From Bacteroidota bacterium (GTDB lineage: Bacteria > Bacteroidota > Bacteroidia > Cytophagales > Cyclobacteriaceae), in the NCBI GenBank assembly GCA_018266435.1, contig JAFEAL010000005.1, positions 480,725-544,724 of the forward strand: a stretch of 64,000 nt of DNA, written 5' to 3'. Below, one piece after another: positions 54,518-63,808 of the stretch. Position 1 is the stretch's first letter. Each line of letters begins with the position of its first letter. The position numbers and the translations under genes are program-made. The notes under the pieces were generated by a model. That model saw only the letters and a list, made by a program, of their open reading frames with translations. It was not told the DNA's origin and searched no databases.

Positions 54518-54823
54518 ATGGAAGTGAGTGCCGAATACGGATTATTATTGGCCAGTGTTCTTTTTATACTGGGCATGATCGGGGTGTTAATCAGGCGCAA
54601 CATCATCTTTATGCTGGTGTGTGTAGAGATTATGCTCAATGCGGCAGGTCTTGCATTTATTGTAGCGGGGTCAAAATGGGTTCAGGCTGACGGGCAGGTG
54701 ATGTTTATTTTTATTTTGACGATGGCAGCCGCTGAAGTATCGGTAGGGTTGGCTTTGATTCTGCAGATCTATCACCAGTTGAAAACACTGGATGAAGATG
54801 CAGCAAGCTCAATGAAAGGATGA
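54518..54823 (+). CDS. nuoK: NADH-quinone oxidoreductase subunit K
   Basis: NuoK is a small membrane subunit with three helices and two key glutamates. The 101-residue protein shows both: one in [16 protein letters not shown] (helix 2) and one in [14 protein letters not shown] (helix 3). The N-terminal helix ([20 protein letters not shown]) is typical. It is followed by nuoL after 61 bases. Confidence 0.96.
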   Translation: MEVSAEYGLLLASVLFILGMIGVLIRRNIIFMLVCVEIMLNAAGLAFIVAGSKWVQADGQVMFIFILTMAAAEVSVGLALILQIYHQLKTLDEDAASSMKG

Positions 54824-54884
54824 ATTGGATTGCAAATCACATAGTGAAGAGTAAAAATTTGGAATCGTAAATCAGAACATTGAA

Positions 54885-56756
54885 ATGAATCTTTTGATTA
54901 TACCCGCTCTGCCTCTGCTCGGATCATTCATTTTGATAGTGGTTGGGTCGCGATTGCCCAAACGAATGATTCCTTTGGTTGGTGCCGGCAGTGTCGGTCT
55001 CTCGGCTTTAGCTACACTAATTTTAGGATACCGTTTTATTTCAGCTTCGCTCACTTCACTAAACGTAATTGCCTGGCAGTGGATGGATATCAATGGGCTT
55101 TCACCGGCTATTGCCTTTCATTTGGATGCACTCTCACTCGTTTTTATTTTCGTCATCACCTTTGTTGGGTTTTTGATTCATGTTTATTCGGCTGAGTTCA
55201 TGGTGCATGACGAAGGTTATGCGCGCTTCTTTGCCTACCTGAACTTGTTTGTTTGCTCGATGCTTACGTTGGTGTTAGCCGATAACCTGGTACTGATGTA
55301 TTTGGGATGGGAAGGAGTGGGGCTTTGCAGTTACCTGCTCATCGGGTTTTGGTACACGGAGGAAAAAAACGGATATGCCGCAAGAAAAGCATTCATTGTT
55401 ACCCGTGTAGGTGATATCTTGATGGCCTTCGGGTTGTTTCTGCTGTTCCAGACTTTCCATACGCTGAACATTCAGGAAATTGCCGGGCAAGCTACCCAAC
55501 AATGGACGGTTGGCTCACACACAGCATTTGTTATTTCATTGTTACTATTGGGCGGAGCAGTGGGTAAGTCGGCACAACTTCCGTTGCAGACCTGGCTACC
55601 CGATGCCATGGCCGGCCCTTCACCGGTTAGTGCATTGATTCATGCCGCTACTATGGTAACGGCCGGAGTTTATTTGATTGCCCGCATGCACGTTGTTTTT
55701 GAATTTGCTCCCGAAGTACTGATGATTGTGGGAATCATAGGTGCAGCTACATTAGTAATGGCAGGCTTTGCTGCATTGACACAATATGATTTAAAACGAG
55801 TGTTGGCTTACTCTACCATTAGCCAGATCGGATATATGTTTTTGGCCCTCGGAGTCAGTGCCTGGTCGGCAGCGATTTTTCATTTCATGATCCATGCATT
55901 TTTTAAGGCGCTACTCTTTCTCGCTGCCGGTGCAGTAATTGAAGCACTCCATCATGAACACGATATGTTTAAGATGGGTGGACTGAAAAATAAATTACCG
56001 GTGGTGTATTGGACTTTTTTGGTGGGAGCCGGGTCACTGGCAGCCTTTCCGCTGATCACCGGTGGATTCTATAGTAAAGATCAGATCTTGTGGCTTTCGC
56101 TTGCGAGTGAGCACGGCAATATTTGGTTTTTTCTCATGGCCTTGCTGGGTGCATTGATCACTTCTATTTATACTTTTCGCATGTTGTTCCTCACCTTCTT
56201 TGGCAAGGAGAATACGCCTGTCAGCCATGTGCCGGGCAGCAGCATGAACATTCCACTAATTGTACTGGCGGTACTCTCAACAGTTGGAGGGTTTATTGAA
56301 CTGCCGCACACGTTTGGTCATCTTACGGTATTCTCTGATTTTCTTAACCCAATACTTCCTTCAGTAACCGTGCAGGAAGATTTAGAAAATTTTGAATGGC
56401 TGATTCAATTGGTAGCTGCGTTGGTGGCCTTGTCGGGAGTTGGGCTGGCTTATTTCTTTTACATCTACAAGCCAGAATTGTCTGATGAACTGAAATCTTC
56501 CGCAGCTGACCTTCATAGTTTTTGGCTGAGTGGCTGGGGATTTGACAAATTGTATGATCGATTACTTGTACGTCCGTTTGTTTACTTGTCTAACATAAAC
56601 AAAAAAGATATTGTTGATAAATTTTATGATGGGCTGGTAATGATTGCTGAATGGGTTAACCGCATGTTGTCATATACCCAAAGCGGAATTTTACGATGGT
56701 ACCTTATGGGTATTGTAATCGGTGGAATAGTATTAATGGCTTTGGCATTATTATAA
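54885..56756 (+). CDS. nuoL: NADH-quinone oxidoreductase subunit L
   Basis: NuoL is the distal antiporter-like proton-pumping subunit. The 623-residue protein has about 16 helices, the glutamate of helix 5 in MYLGWEGVGLCSYLLIGFW, the lysine of helix 7 in GKSAQLPLQTWLPDAM, the His helix (SALIHAATMVTAGVYL) and a second lysine region. The C-terminal lateral helix typical of NuoL is represented by the segment from about 500 on. Confidence 0.95.
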   Translation: MNLLIIPALPLLGSFILIVVGSRLPKRMIPLVGAGSVGLSALATLILGYRFISASLTSLNVIAWQWMDINGLSPAIAFHLDALSLVFIFVITFVGFLIHVYSAEFMVHDEGYARFFAYLNLFVCSMLTLVLADNLVLMYLGWEGVGLCSYLLIGFWYTEEKNGYAARKAFIVTRVGDILMAFGLFLLFQTFHTLNIQEIAGQATQQWTVGSHTAFVISLLLLGGAVGKSAQLPLQTWLPDAMAGPSPVSALIHAATMVTAGVYLIARMHVVFEFAPEVLMIVGIIGAATLVMAGFAALTQYDLKRVLAYSTISQIGYMFLALGVSAWSAAIFHFMIHAFFKALLFLAAGAVIEALHHEHDMFKMGGLKNKLPVVYWTFLVGAGSLAAFPLITGGFYSKDQILWLSLASEHGNIWFFLMALLGALITSIYTFRMLFLTFFGKENTPVSHVPGSSMNIPLIVLAVLSTVGGFIELPHTFGHLTVFSDFLNPILPSVTVQEDLENFEWLIQLVAALVALSGVGLAYFFYIYKPELSDELKSSAADLHSFWLSGWGFDKLYDRLLVRPFVYLSNINKKDIVDKFYDGLVMIAEWVNRMLSYTQSGILRWYLMGIVIGGIVLMALALL

Positions 56757-56773
56757 ATGATGAATGAAGTAAA

Positions 56774-58264
56774 ATGATTTTAGTCACGTTCATATCGGTA
56801 TTAATGATTGGAGGAATAATGGCCTGGGTGGCTGCCTCCTGGAGCAACCTGGCTTCGCGATGGATTTCGCTCATTACTTTGTTGATAGATTTTATTCTGG
56901 CTATTTCCATTTGGATGAATAATGCGAGCACACCCTGGATAGAAAAATTTTATGCACCCTGGATCCCTAATTTTGGAATCAACTTCTCTCTTGCATTGGA
57001 TGGGCTTAGTTTGCTTATGCTGTTGCTCACGTTTTTTCTCGGCATTTTAGGTGTACTTATTTCGTGGAATGAAATTCAATACCGGGTTGGATTTTTCCAT
57101 TTTAATTTGCTTTGGGTGTTGGCCGGTATTTCGGGTGTCTTTCTTACCATGGATTTATTTCTGTTTTATTTTTTCTGGGAAGTGATGCTCATTCCCATGT
57201 ATTTTCTCATTGGTATCTGGGGCCATGAAAATAAGCGGTATGCAGCGTTTAAATTTTTCATCTTCACACAGGCCAGTGGCCTGCTGATGTTGCTTGCTAT
57301 TCTGGGTTTGTATTTTGTTCACAAGAATAATTCAGGTGTCGGCACATTTGACTATTTTCAATTGCTGGGCACCCAGATGTCTTTGAGTACTTCGCGGTGG
57401 CTGATGTTTGGGTTTCTGGCTGCATTTATTGTTAAGTTGCCTGTAGTTCCTTTTCACACATGGCTGCCTGATGCACACTCGCAGGCACCAACTGCAGGAA
57501 GTTTAATACTAGCCGGGTTATTGCTGAAGACCGGAGCTTATGGATTGATTCGTTTTGTACTGCCGTTGTTTCCCGAAGCATCGGCTGAGTTTGCTCCATG
57601 GGCCATGTTGCTGGGGGTGGTAGGCATTCTGTACGGAGCTTCCTTATCATTTGCCCAAACCGATTTGAAACGGCTCATTGCCTATACCAGTGTAAGTCAC
57701 ATGGGTTTTGTCATTCTCGGTGTGTTTGCGTTTAATTCACTAGCCATGCAAGGCGCGGTAATGCAGATGATTACACACGGCATCACTTCGGGTGCGCTCT
57801 TTGCCATAGCCGGTATATTGTATGAACGCATTCACACCCGCGACATCAATGCCATGGGTGGTTTTTGGGTGAAGGCTCCATTTATGGGTGTGACAACGTT
57901 GATTTTTGTATTGGCATCATTGGGGCTGCCGGTTCTTGGAAATTTTATAGCTGAGTTTTTGACATTGATAGGTTCATGGCAGGCTAACCAAACACTTACT
58001 ATACTGGCTACAACCGGCATTGTGGCGGCCACCGCCTACTCTCTGCGCATCATGCAAAAAGTTTTTCTTGGAAAGACACTAAATGAAAAGACCATGACCG
58101 ATTTATCACTGCGCGAAAAGTTAGTTTTTGTGCCGTTGATAGCGGCAATTATCTGGCTGGGGTTGTTTCCGCAGAAGGTGTTAAACACAACTAAGCCAAT
58201 GATTGATAAATCCTTTAAAACAGAGCAAACCACTTTGAATCAAAAAGACAATGGAATTCAGTAA
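56774..58264 (+). CDS. nuoM: NADH-quinone oxidoreductase subunit M
   Basis: NuoM is the middle antiporter-like proton pump. The 496-residue protein has about 14 helices with the key residues Glu in FFWEVMLIPMYFLIGIWG and Lys in FIVKLPVVPFHTWLPDAH. It begins 17 bases after nuoL and its end overlaps nuoN by 14 bases. Confidence 0.95.
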   Translation: MILVTFISVLMIGGIMAWVAASWSNLASRWISLITLLIDFILAISIWMNNASTPWIEKFYAPWIPNFGINFSLALDGLSLLMLLLTFFLGILGVLISWNEIQYRVGFFHFNLLWVLAGISGVFLTMDLFLFYFFWEVMLIPMYFLIGIWGHENKRYAAFKFFIFTQASGLLMLLAILGLYFVHKNNSGVGTFDYFQLLGTQMSLSTSRWLMFGFLAAFIVKLPVVPFHTWLPDAHSQAPTAGSLILAGLLLKTGAYGLIRFVLPLFPEASAEFAPWAMLLGVVGILYGASLSFAQTDLKRLIAYTSVSHMGFVILGVFAFNSLAMQGAVMQMITHGITSGALFAIAGILYERIHTRDINAMGGFWVKAPFMGVTTLIFVLASLGLPVLGNFIAEFLTLIGSWQANQTLTILATTGIVAATAYSLRIMQKVFLGKTLNEKTMTDLSLREKLVFVPLIAAIIWLGLFPQKVLNTTKPMIDKSFKTEQTTLNQKDNGIQ

Positions 58265-59687
58265 CATCAACATTATTGACGTTCTTCCCGGATTGTTCTT
58301 AGTTGTGGCTTCTGTATTGGCCATGATCTCCATTGCTATTAAACGCAACCACATATTCATTTTTGTGGTGACCTCCACTAGTTTGATGGGTGTCTTTTTG
58401 TTCTTAATACTTTATGCTTCTAACCACGAGTTTAATGTTGAGCCACTTTTTGTAATTGATGGATTTGGAACATTCGTTACAGGGTTAATTGTGATGAGTG
58501 CGTTGGCTGTTTCGCTGCTATCGTATGCGTACTTTGAGCAACGTGAAGAGCGGAAAGAAGAGTATTACATTTTGCTTTTGCTGGCCACACTGGGCTCTGA
58601 CATATTGGTAATCAGCAAGCACTTTGTTTCTCTTTTTCTCGGTTTGGAGATTCTCAGCATTTCACTTTACGCCATGGTGGCTTATTTGCGTAAACGCAAC
58701 AAGAGTGATGAAGCCGGGTTAAAGTATTTGATCCTGGCAGCATTCTCTTCTGCATTTCTTTTATTTGGAATGGCACTAGTGTATTCGGCATCGGGCTCAA
58801 TGGATTTTACTGGAATTGCCAAATACGTTTCGGCTAATCCCACATTGCCATTGCCGATGTTTGCGGGCATGTGCTTGATGGTAGTGGGTATCGGGTTTAA
58901 GTTAGGCGTTGTGCCGTTTCACATGTGGGCTCCGGATGTTTATGAAGGTGCGCCAGCACCTGTAGCTGCGTTCATTGCCTCTATATCCAAAGGCGGCATG
59001 GTGGTTTTACTCGTTCGTTTTTTTGACACGATCAACGGGTTTCAATACCCGGTTTTGGTTTTGGCGTTTGCCTGCATAGCAGTTGCTTCCATGATTGCCG
59101 GAAATGTTTTGGCTATACAACAGACCAATGTGAAACGAATTTTGGCCTACTCGTCTATTGCTCACATGGGGTATATTCTTGTTGCCTTTTTAGCGGGCGG
59201 AGAGTTAGGAGAAGAGGCCGTGAGTTTTTACCTGGTGGCTTATTTCCTTACAAACATTGGTGCATTTGGTGTGGTAGCCATTCTTTCAGACCAAGACCGC
59301 GATGCCGAACGATTGGAGGATTACCAAGGTTTGTTTTGGCGTCACCCTAAGATTGCTGCTGTGTTTACCGCGATGCTACTTTCACTGGCGGGCATTCCGC
59401 TCACGGCCGGATTTTTAGGTAAATTTTATTTGATTACATCGGGAGTACATGCTCAACTTTGGTGGTTAGTGATTGTGCTGGTAGCCAGCAGCGTGATTGG
59501 TTTGTATTATTACATACGGATCATCGCGATGATGTTTGAAAAAGCCGAAGGTTCTGATGAATTAGCCCTGCACCCGCGGCTGTACTTGATTAACCTGATC
59601 ACTCTGCTTGTCCTTTGCGCATTAATTATTTATTACGGAATATATCCGCAAGGGCTGATTGAGCAAATTCACAACTTCTTGCAGTAG
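58251..59687 (+). CDS. nuoN: NADH-quinone oxidoreductase subunit N
   Basis: NuoN is the third antiporter-like subunit, next to NuoK. The 478-residue protein has Glu in LFLGLEILSISLYAMVAYLR and Lys in GFKLGVVPFHMWAPDVYEG, the expected pair. It is the last gene of the operon and is followed by a strong hairpin 13 bases after its stop. All 13 nuo genes of a complete NADH-type complex I are therefore present in one run. Confidence 0.95.
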   Translation: MEFSNINIIDVLPGLFLVVASVLAMISIAIKRNHIFIFVVTSTSLMGVFLFLILYASNHEFNVEPLFVIDGFGTFVTGLIVMSALAVSLLSYAYFEQREERKEEYYILLLLATLGSDILVISKHFVSLFLGLEILSISLYAMVAYLRKRNKSDEAGLKYLILAAFSSAFLLFGMALVYSASGSMDFTGIAKYVSANPTLPLPMFAGMCLMVVGIGFKLGVVPFHMWAPDVYEGAPAPVAAFIASISKGGMVVLLVRFFDTINGFQYPVLVLAFACIAVASMIAGNVLAIQQTNVKRILAYSSIAHMGYILVAFLAGGELGEEAVSFYLVAYFLTNIGAFGVVAILSDQDRDAERLEDYQGLFWRHPKIAAVFTAMLLSLAGIPLTAGFLGKFYLITSGVHAQLWWLVIVLVASSVIGLYYYIRIIAMMFEKAEGSDELALHPRLYLINLITLLVLCALIIYYGIYPQGLIEQIHNFLQ

Positions 59688-59700
59688 CGCATAAATAAAA

Positions 59701-59722
59701 CTGCCGGGTGAAAACCCGGCAG
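59701..59722. terminator. Terminator between nuoN and dnaK, best on the minus strand
   Basis: A perfect 9-bp stem CTGCCGGGT (59701-59709) and ACCCGGCAG (59714-59722) with a GAAA loop lies between the convergent ends. On the minus strand it is followed by TTTTATTTAT, so it terminates dnaK well. The plus side lacks a T run, so nuo termination is less certain. Confidence 0.8.
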
Positions 59723-59751
59723 TGGTAGTCTACATATAAGGCTTGCTGCGC

Positions 59752-61674
59752 TTACTTCTTCACCTCTTCATACTCTACATCCTGCGCATCACCTCCTCCG
59801 CCATTGTTTTCATTAGTGGTGGAACCGGTACCTGCTCCCGCACCCGGTTGTTGTGCTCCGGCCTGACCTGAGGAAGCGTACATCTCTTGTGAGGCAGCTT
59901 GCCAGGCAGCATTAAGAGCTGTCATGGCTCCGTCAATTGCGGTGAGGTCTTTGCTTCCATGGGCGGCTTTCAATTTCTCCAGCGCACCATTGATTGCAGA
60001 TTTATTTCCATCAGAAAGTTTGTCGCCAAATTCTTTCAGTTGTTTTTCTGTTTGAAAGATGAGTGAGTCTGCCTGATTCACTTTTTCTACCTTTTCTTTT
60101 TCTTGTTTATCAGATTCAGCATTGGCTTGTGCTTCTTGTTTCATTTTTTGAATTTCGGCATCGGTCAAGCCACTGCTTGCCTCAATGCGTATCTTCTGTT
60201 CTTTGCCTGTGCCTTTATCTTTGGCCGACACATGCAAAATACCGTTGGCATCAATATCAAATGTTACTTCGATTTGAGGCACCCCGCGAGGTGCGGGCGG
60301 AATTCCATCCAAGTGGAATCTTCCAATTGTTCGGTTATCTTTTGCCATCGGACGTTCACCTTGCAGTACATGAATTTCTACCGAAGGCTGGCTGTCAGAT
60401 GCCGTTGAGAATACTTCTGATTTTTTTGAAGGAATCGTGGTGTTGGATTCGATCAACTTTGTCATTACACCGCCCATGGTTTCAATACCCAATGAAAGGG
60501 GAGTAACATCCAATAACAACACATCTTTGACCTCTCCGGTGAGTACACCGCCCTGAATCGCTGCACCTACGGCAACCACTTCATCAGGGTTTACGCCTTT
60601 TGATGGTTTCTTGCCAAAGAATTTTTCCACTTCTTCCACAATACGGGGAATGCGGGTAGAGCCTCCCACTAAAATCACCTCATCAATTTGCGAAACACTG
60701 ATGCCGGCATCAGCTACCGCTTTTTTGCATGGCTCTAATGTTCTGCGAATGAGGTCATCGCAGAGTTGTTCAAATTTTGAACGCGATAATTTTTTCACCA
60801 AGTGTTCGGGTACACCATCTACGGAGGTGATGTACGGCAGGTTGATTTCTGTTTCTGATCCGCTCGAGAGTTCAATCTTTGCTTTTTCAGCGGCTTCTTT
60901 CAAGCGTTGCAGGGCCATCGGGTCTTTGCGCAAGTCAATATTTTTATCGGCTTTAAATTCATCAGCCAGCCAGTTCATGATGCGCATGTCAAAGTCATCG
61001 CCACCCAGGTGCACATCACCGTTGGTTGACTTTACTTCAAATACACCATCGCCCAATTCCAAAATTGAAATATCGAATGTACCACCACCCAAGTCGTACA
61101 CCGCGATTTTCATGTCTTTGTTTTTCTTGTCGAGACCGTAGGCCAAAGCTGCGGCCGTAGGTTCGTTGATAATGCGTTTTACATCTAGGCCGGCAATCTG
61201 TCCGGCTTCTTTGGTGGCCTGGCGTTCGGCATCATTGAAGTAGGCAGGCACGGTAACCACTGCTTCGGTTACAGTTGTGCCCAGGTAGTCTTCCGCAGTT
61301 GACTTCATTTTTTGTAAAATCATGGCGGAGATTTCTTGAGGAGTGTACAGCCGGTCGCCAATGCGCACACGCACGGTGTCGTTATTGCCGCTTTCTACGC
61401 TGTAGCTTACCATTTTTTTCTCACCGTCTACCTCACCAAATTTTTTGCCCATGAAGCGTTTGATCGAAGAAACAGTATTTTTTGGGTTAGTAATGGCTTG
61501 ACGCTTGGCAGGATCGCCCACTTTGCGTTCGCCTTTTCCATTATCCAAAAATCCAACAATAGAAGGGGTTGTTCTGCGGCCTTCACTGTTGGCAATTACC
61601 ACCGGTTCGTTGCCTTCCATAACGGCCACGCAACTGTTGGTGGTTCCTAAGTCAATTCCAATAATTTTTCCCAT
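59752..61674 (-). CDS. dnaK: Molecular chaperone DnaK (Hsp70)
   Basis: The 640-residue Hsp70 has an ATPase domain with [19 protein letters not shown] at the start, a second phosphate motif ([12 protein letters not shown]), the adenosine motif [13 protein letters not shown], the linker [14 protein letters not shown], a substrate-binding domain (about 390-500) and a lid. The C-terminal tail is Gly/Gln-rich and ends in EYEEVKK, which ends in two lysines rather than the usual EEVD-type or DVDYEEV ending. It is separated from grpE-dnaJ by 34 kb but shares their upstream motif pair. Confidence 0.97.
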   Translation of the reverse strand: MGKIIGIDLGTTNSCVAVMEGNEPVVIANSEGRRTTPSIVGFLDNGKGERKVGDPAKRQAITNPKNTVSSIKRFMGKKFGEVDGEKKMVSYSVESGNNDTVRVRIGDRLYTPQEISAMILQKMKSTAEDYLGTTVTEAVVTVPAYFNDAERQATKEAGQIAGLDVKRIINEPTAAALAYGLDKKNKDMKIAVYDLGGGTFDISILELGDGVFEVKSTNGDVHLGGDDFDMRIMNWLADEFKADKNIDLRKDPMALQRLKEAAEKAKIELSSGSETEINLPYITSVDGVPEHLVKKLSRSKFEQLCDDLIRRTLEPCKKAVADAGISVSQIDEVILVGGSTRIPRIVEEVEKFFGKKPSKGVNPDEVVAVGAAIQGGVLTGEVKDVLLLDVTPLSLGIETMGGVMTKLIESNTTIPSKKSEVFSTASDSQPSVEIHVLQGERPMAKDNRTIGRFHLDGIPPAPRGVPQIEVTFDIDANGILHVSAKDKGTGKEQKIRIEASSGLTDAEIQKMKQEAQANAESDKQEKEKVEKVNQADSLIFQTEKQLKEFGDKLSDGNKSAINGALEKLKAAHGSKDLTAIDGAMTALNAAWQAASQEMYASSGQAGAQQPGAGAGTGSTTNENNGGGGDAQDVEYEEVKK

Positions 61675-61714
61675 ATTTTTTAGTTTTTGAGTTGCTTTAT
61701 TTCAAAGCCTCTTT

Positions 61715-61765
61715 GTCAATGATTATGCCACCCGGGTAAAAACAGAAAAAGGTGACAGAGTGGCA
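61715..61765 (-). promoter_or_regulatory. Candidate promoter and operator of dnaK, shared with grpE
   Basis: On the minus strand CTGTCAC (61752-61758) lies 21 bases before TGGCA (61726-61730), which is followed after six bases by TTG (61717-61719). The spacing between the first two elements is ten bases (one helical turn) longer than before grpE. A second TGCCAC (61760-61765) sits just upstream of CTGTCAC and forms an inverted pair with the GTGGCA at 61726-61731. Confidence 0.45.
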
Positions 61766-61862
61766 GAAACAGGCGAATAATAATCAGATTAAAACGTACT
61801 TAAAGGAGCAGTATGATTTGAAGCAGAGCCAACCAATCTTCCTTTCAATTGACCGCTAACTA

Positions 61863-61892
61863 TTGCTGTTCGTAAATTATTTAATAGCTTTA
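61863..61892 (+). promoter_or_regulatory. Candidate promoter of the H-NOX gene
   Basis: TTG (61863-61865) lies 19 bases before TAGCTTTA (61885-61892), near TTG-N17..23-TAnnTTTG. Transcription would begin about 27 bases before the ATG at 61925. Confidence 0.45.
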
Positions 61893-61924
61893 TTTTTCAT
61901 TTTAATGAACTAAAACAAAAACTT

Positions 61925-62449
61925 ATGCACGGTATAGTTCATCAACAATTAAACAAGTTCTTAAAAACACTTGCCGACACAGACACTATCAATTCTATTT
62001 ACAAAGAAGCGGGTGTGTTTGGTAAATTTTATGATGCTACAAAACATTTTGCTGACGAAGAATTAGCGGCCATTCTGACGGCAACTTGTAAAAAATTGAA
62101 TATTGGAAGAGATGCCGCACTAGAAGAGTTTGGCAAGTTTATAACTCCAGCTTTATTGGTTACGTACAAATCTTTTATAAAACCCGAATGGAAGGCGCTT
62201 GATTTGCTTGAGCACATTGAGAATACAATTCACAAAGCAGTGCGTGCCTCCAATCCCGGTGCATTGCCACCTCAGTTAGAGATAATCCGCGAAAGCGCCA
62301 ACGAAGTTGTTATCAATTATACCTCGCCACGTAAAATGCAAGCCTTTGGCATTGGTATCATCAAAAAAATAGCCGAGCACTATAACGAGAAAATCCAAAT
62401 TGTGCAGTCTGCCATTCCGGGAGGCACACGCATACAGTTAAAAAAATAA
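61925..62449 (+). CDS. Stand-alone H-NOX (heme nitric-oxide/oxygen binding) sensor
   Basis: A 174-residue cytoplasmic heme protein. The H-NOX pattern is present throughout: MHGIVHQQLNKFLK at the start, DEELAAILTATCKKLNIGRD, EEFGKF, the proximal heme ligand H103 in ENTIHKAVRASNPGALPP, and the YxSxR propionate motif Y132-S134-R136 (NYTSPRKM). The distal position that is Tyr140 in oxygen-binding H-NOX proteins aligns with F141, so a nitric-oxide-selective heme is predicted. H-NOX genes usually sit beside a histidine kinase or cyclic-di-GMP enzyme gene; none is adjacent here. The partner is unknown. Confidence 0.82.
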   Translation: MHGIVHQQLNKFLKTLADTDTINSIYKEAGVFGKFYDATKHFADEELAAILTATCKKLNIGRDAALEEFGKFITPALLVTYKSFIKPEWKALDLLEHIENTIHKAVRASNPGALPPQLEIIRESANEVVINYTSPRKMQAFGIGIIKKIAEHYNEKIQIVQSAIPGGTRIQLKK

Positions 62450-62470
62450 TTTAATTCCTTCAGGGTGAGC

Positions 62471-62502
62471 GTAGCGCCATGACCGTGAGGTCATGGCGCT
62501 AC
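62471..62502. repeat. REP-like palindrome between convergent genes
   Basis: GTAGCGCCATGAC (62471-62483) and GTCATGGCGCTAC (62490-62502) are perfect 13-base reverse complements with a 6-base loop. It may terminate both flanking genes, but the T runs are weak. It shares the segments TCATG and GCTACA with the palindrome at 48241-48271. Confidence 0.75.
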
Positions 62503-62510
62503 ATATTTTA

Positions 62511-63713
62511 TCAGTCAACCACCACTAATTCTACGCGGGAGTTTTTGCGAGCCAGATTACTTTTCGAATCATAAATAGGTTTGTCACCTCCCCAGCCCAG
62601 GGTTTCAACCCGCGAGTTGGCAATACCTTGATCAACCAACCAAGATTTAATTATCTCTGCACGCGCTTGCGATAATTCTTTTGAAGAACCTTTTTCAGTT
62701 TGCTGATCTCTGGTCAAAGCAAAGTAATTTTTAGAGAGCCCCATTCTGATTATGGGTCCTCTTCCGCCTCCGTTAGTGTGGCCTTCTATACGAATACGCA
62801 TTTGAGGATTTTCATTGAGCATATCCAGTACATTATCAAGTTGTGTACGGCTGGCGGGCGTCATGATGGCGGCATCATTGAAAAATGAAACACCTGAGAG
62901 GGTAGCTTTGGTACCTGAATTCATCCGGGGCATTTCAAAGGCGAGCATGAAAAAATTTCCAAAGAGTGTAACGTCATCCTTTAAAGTGTCGCGTTCAGTT
63001 TCTTTGTAGTTCATGTGTTGGGTTACATCTTCAAAGCCAAAAACTGAGGCTACTAACGTGATATCACCTGATTTAGATCTGGGATCGGGGATGTTGAAAT
63101 AGGCGTTTGTCTTTACGGTGCCCAATACACGGTTCGATTCGGTATCCACTACTTTTACGGAACCCTCAAGAACTTTTTTCGAATTTTTTTGAATCACTGA
63201 AAAAAAGACGGGTGTATTGCCCAGGTGCTGCGGTTTGGTAACAGGCTTGGGTATTGGATTGGGTATGTATTCGGTTACGATTAAAGGTTCCTTGGGTTCT
63301 TCCTTTTTAGCAACTTCTACCGGAGGTTCATCCACCGGATCACCTTCTTTAATTTCCTTTCCGTCTTTGATTTTCAATACCCAGGCAGTGGGAAAGTTTT
63401 CTTTTGTGCGTACCGTTTGCATCCGCTCGAGTGACTGATGGAACTGGCCGTAATTGAATGAAGCAACATAGATGTATAAGAAGTGTTTACTCTCCTCAAG
63501 ACCATAACCTGATTGAAAACCTTTTTTGTTTAATTTTTCGCTATAGGCTTTTGCTTCTTTTACCTGCGAATCTTTATAAGTGGAAACCACGACATAATAG
63601 CCGTTTTCCAAGGGAAGTGCCTTTTGAGCCTGAGCATTAAAGCCAACAAAAGCCAATGCCGACAAGGTCAGAAATAGCATCTTATTAGTAATTATTATAG
63701 ACGGGTGATTCAT
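62511..63713 (-). CDS. SPOR- and OmpA-domain envelope protein
   Basis: A 400-residue secreted protein. The signal peptide is contained in the first 30 residues (MLFLTLSALAFVGFNAQAQ; the Met of this stretch, at 63680, is an alternative start). A SPOR-like domain follows at about 35-118 (LENGYYVVVSTYKDSQVKEA, KHFLYIYVASFNYGQFHQSL) for binding denuded glycan. A Pro-rich linker, a beta domain and a C-terminal OmpA domain (IRIEGHTNGGGRGP, LSQARAEIIKSWL) complete it. Similar proteins occur with type IX secretion or gliding proteins, but none adjoins here. It is likely to anchor the outer membrane to peptidoglycan. Confidence 0.8.
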   Translation of the reverse strand: MNHPSIIITNKMLFLTLSALAFVGFNAQAQKALPLENGYYVVVSTYKDSQVKEAKAYSEKLNKKGFQSGYGLEESKHFLYIYVASFNYGQFHQSLERMQTVRTKENFPTAWVLKIKDGKEIKEGDPVDEPPVEVAKKEEPKEPLIVTEYIPNPIPKPVTKPQHLGNTPVFFSVIQKNSKKVLEGSVKVVDTESNRVLGTVKTNAYFNIPDPRSKSGDITLVASVFGFEDVTQHMNYKETERDTLKDDVTLFGNFFMLAFEMPRMNSGTKATLSGVSFFNDAAIMTPASRTQLDNVLDMLNENPQMRIRIEGHTNGGGRGPIIRMGLSKNYFALTRDQQTEKGSSKELSQARAEIIKSWLVDQGIANSRVETLGWGGDKPIYDSKSNLARKNSRVELVVVD

Positions 63714-63800
63714 GATTAGTTGTCTGTTTAATATGTATGATATGGTTTAAAAATGTTAAAAAACTTGATCGGCACTTGTTTGTCAATTTACAGGCCATAA

Positions 63801-63808
63801 CAAAAATA
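63801..63808 (-). promoter_or_regulatory. Candidate -7 element of the SPOR/OmpA gene
   Basis: On the minus strand TATTTTTG fits TAnnTTTG exactly, 88 bases before the ATG at 63713. No TTG at the -33 spacing was found. Upstream of it, at 63851-63880, lie a palindrome (TCCAAAATTTGGA) and a 7-bp hairpin (AATTTGT/ACAAATT). Confidence 0.45.
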
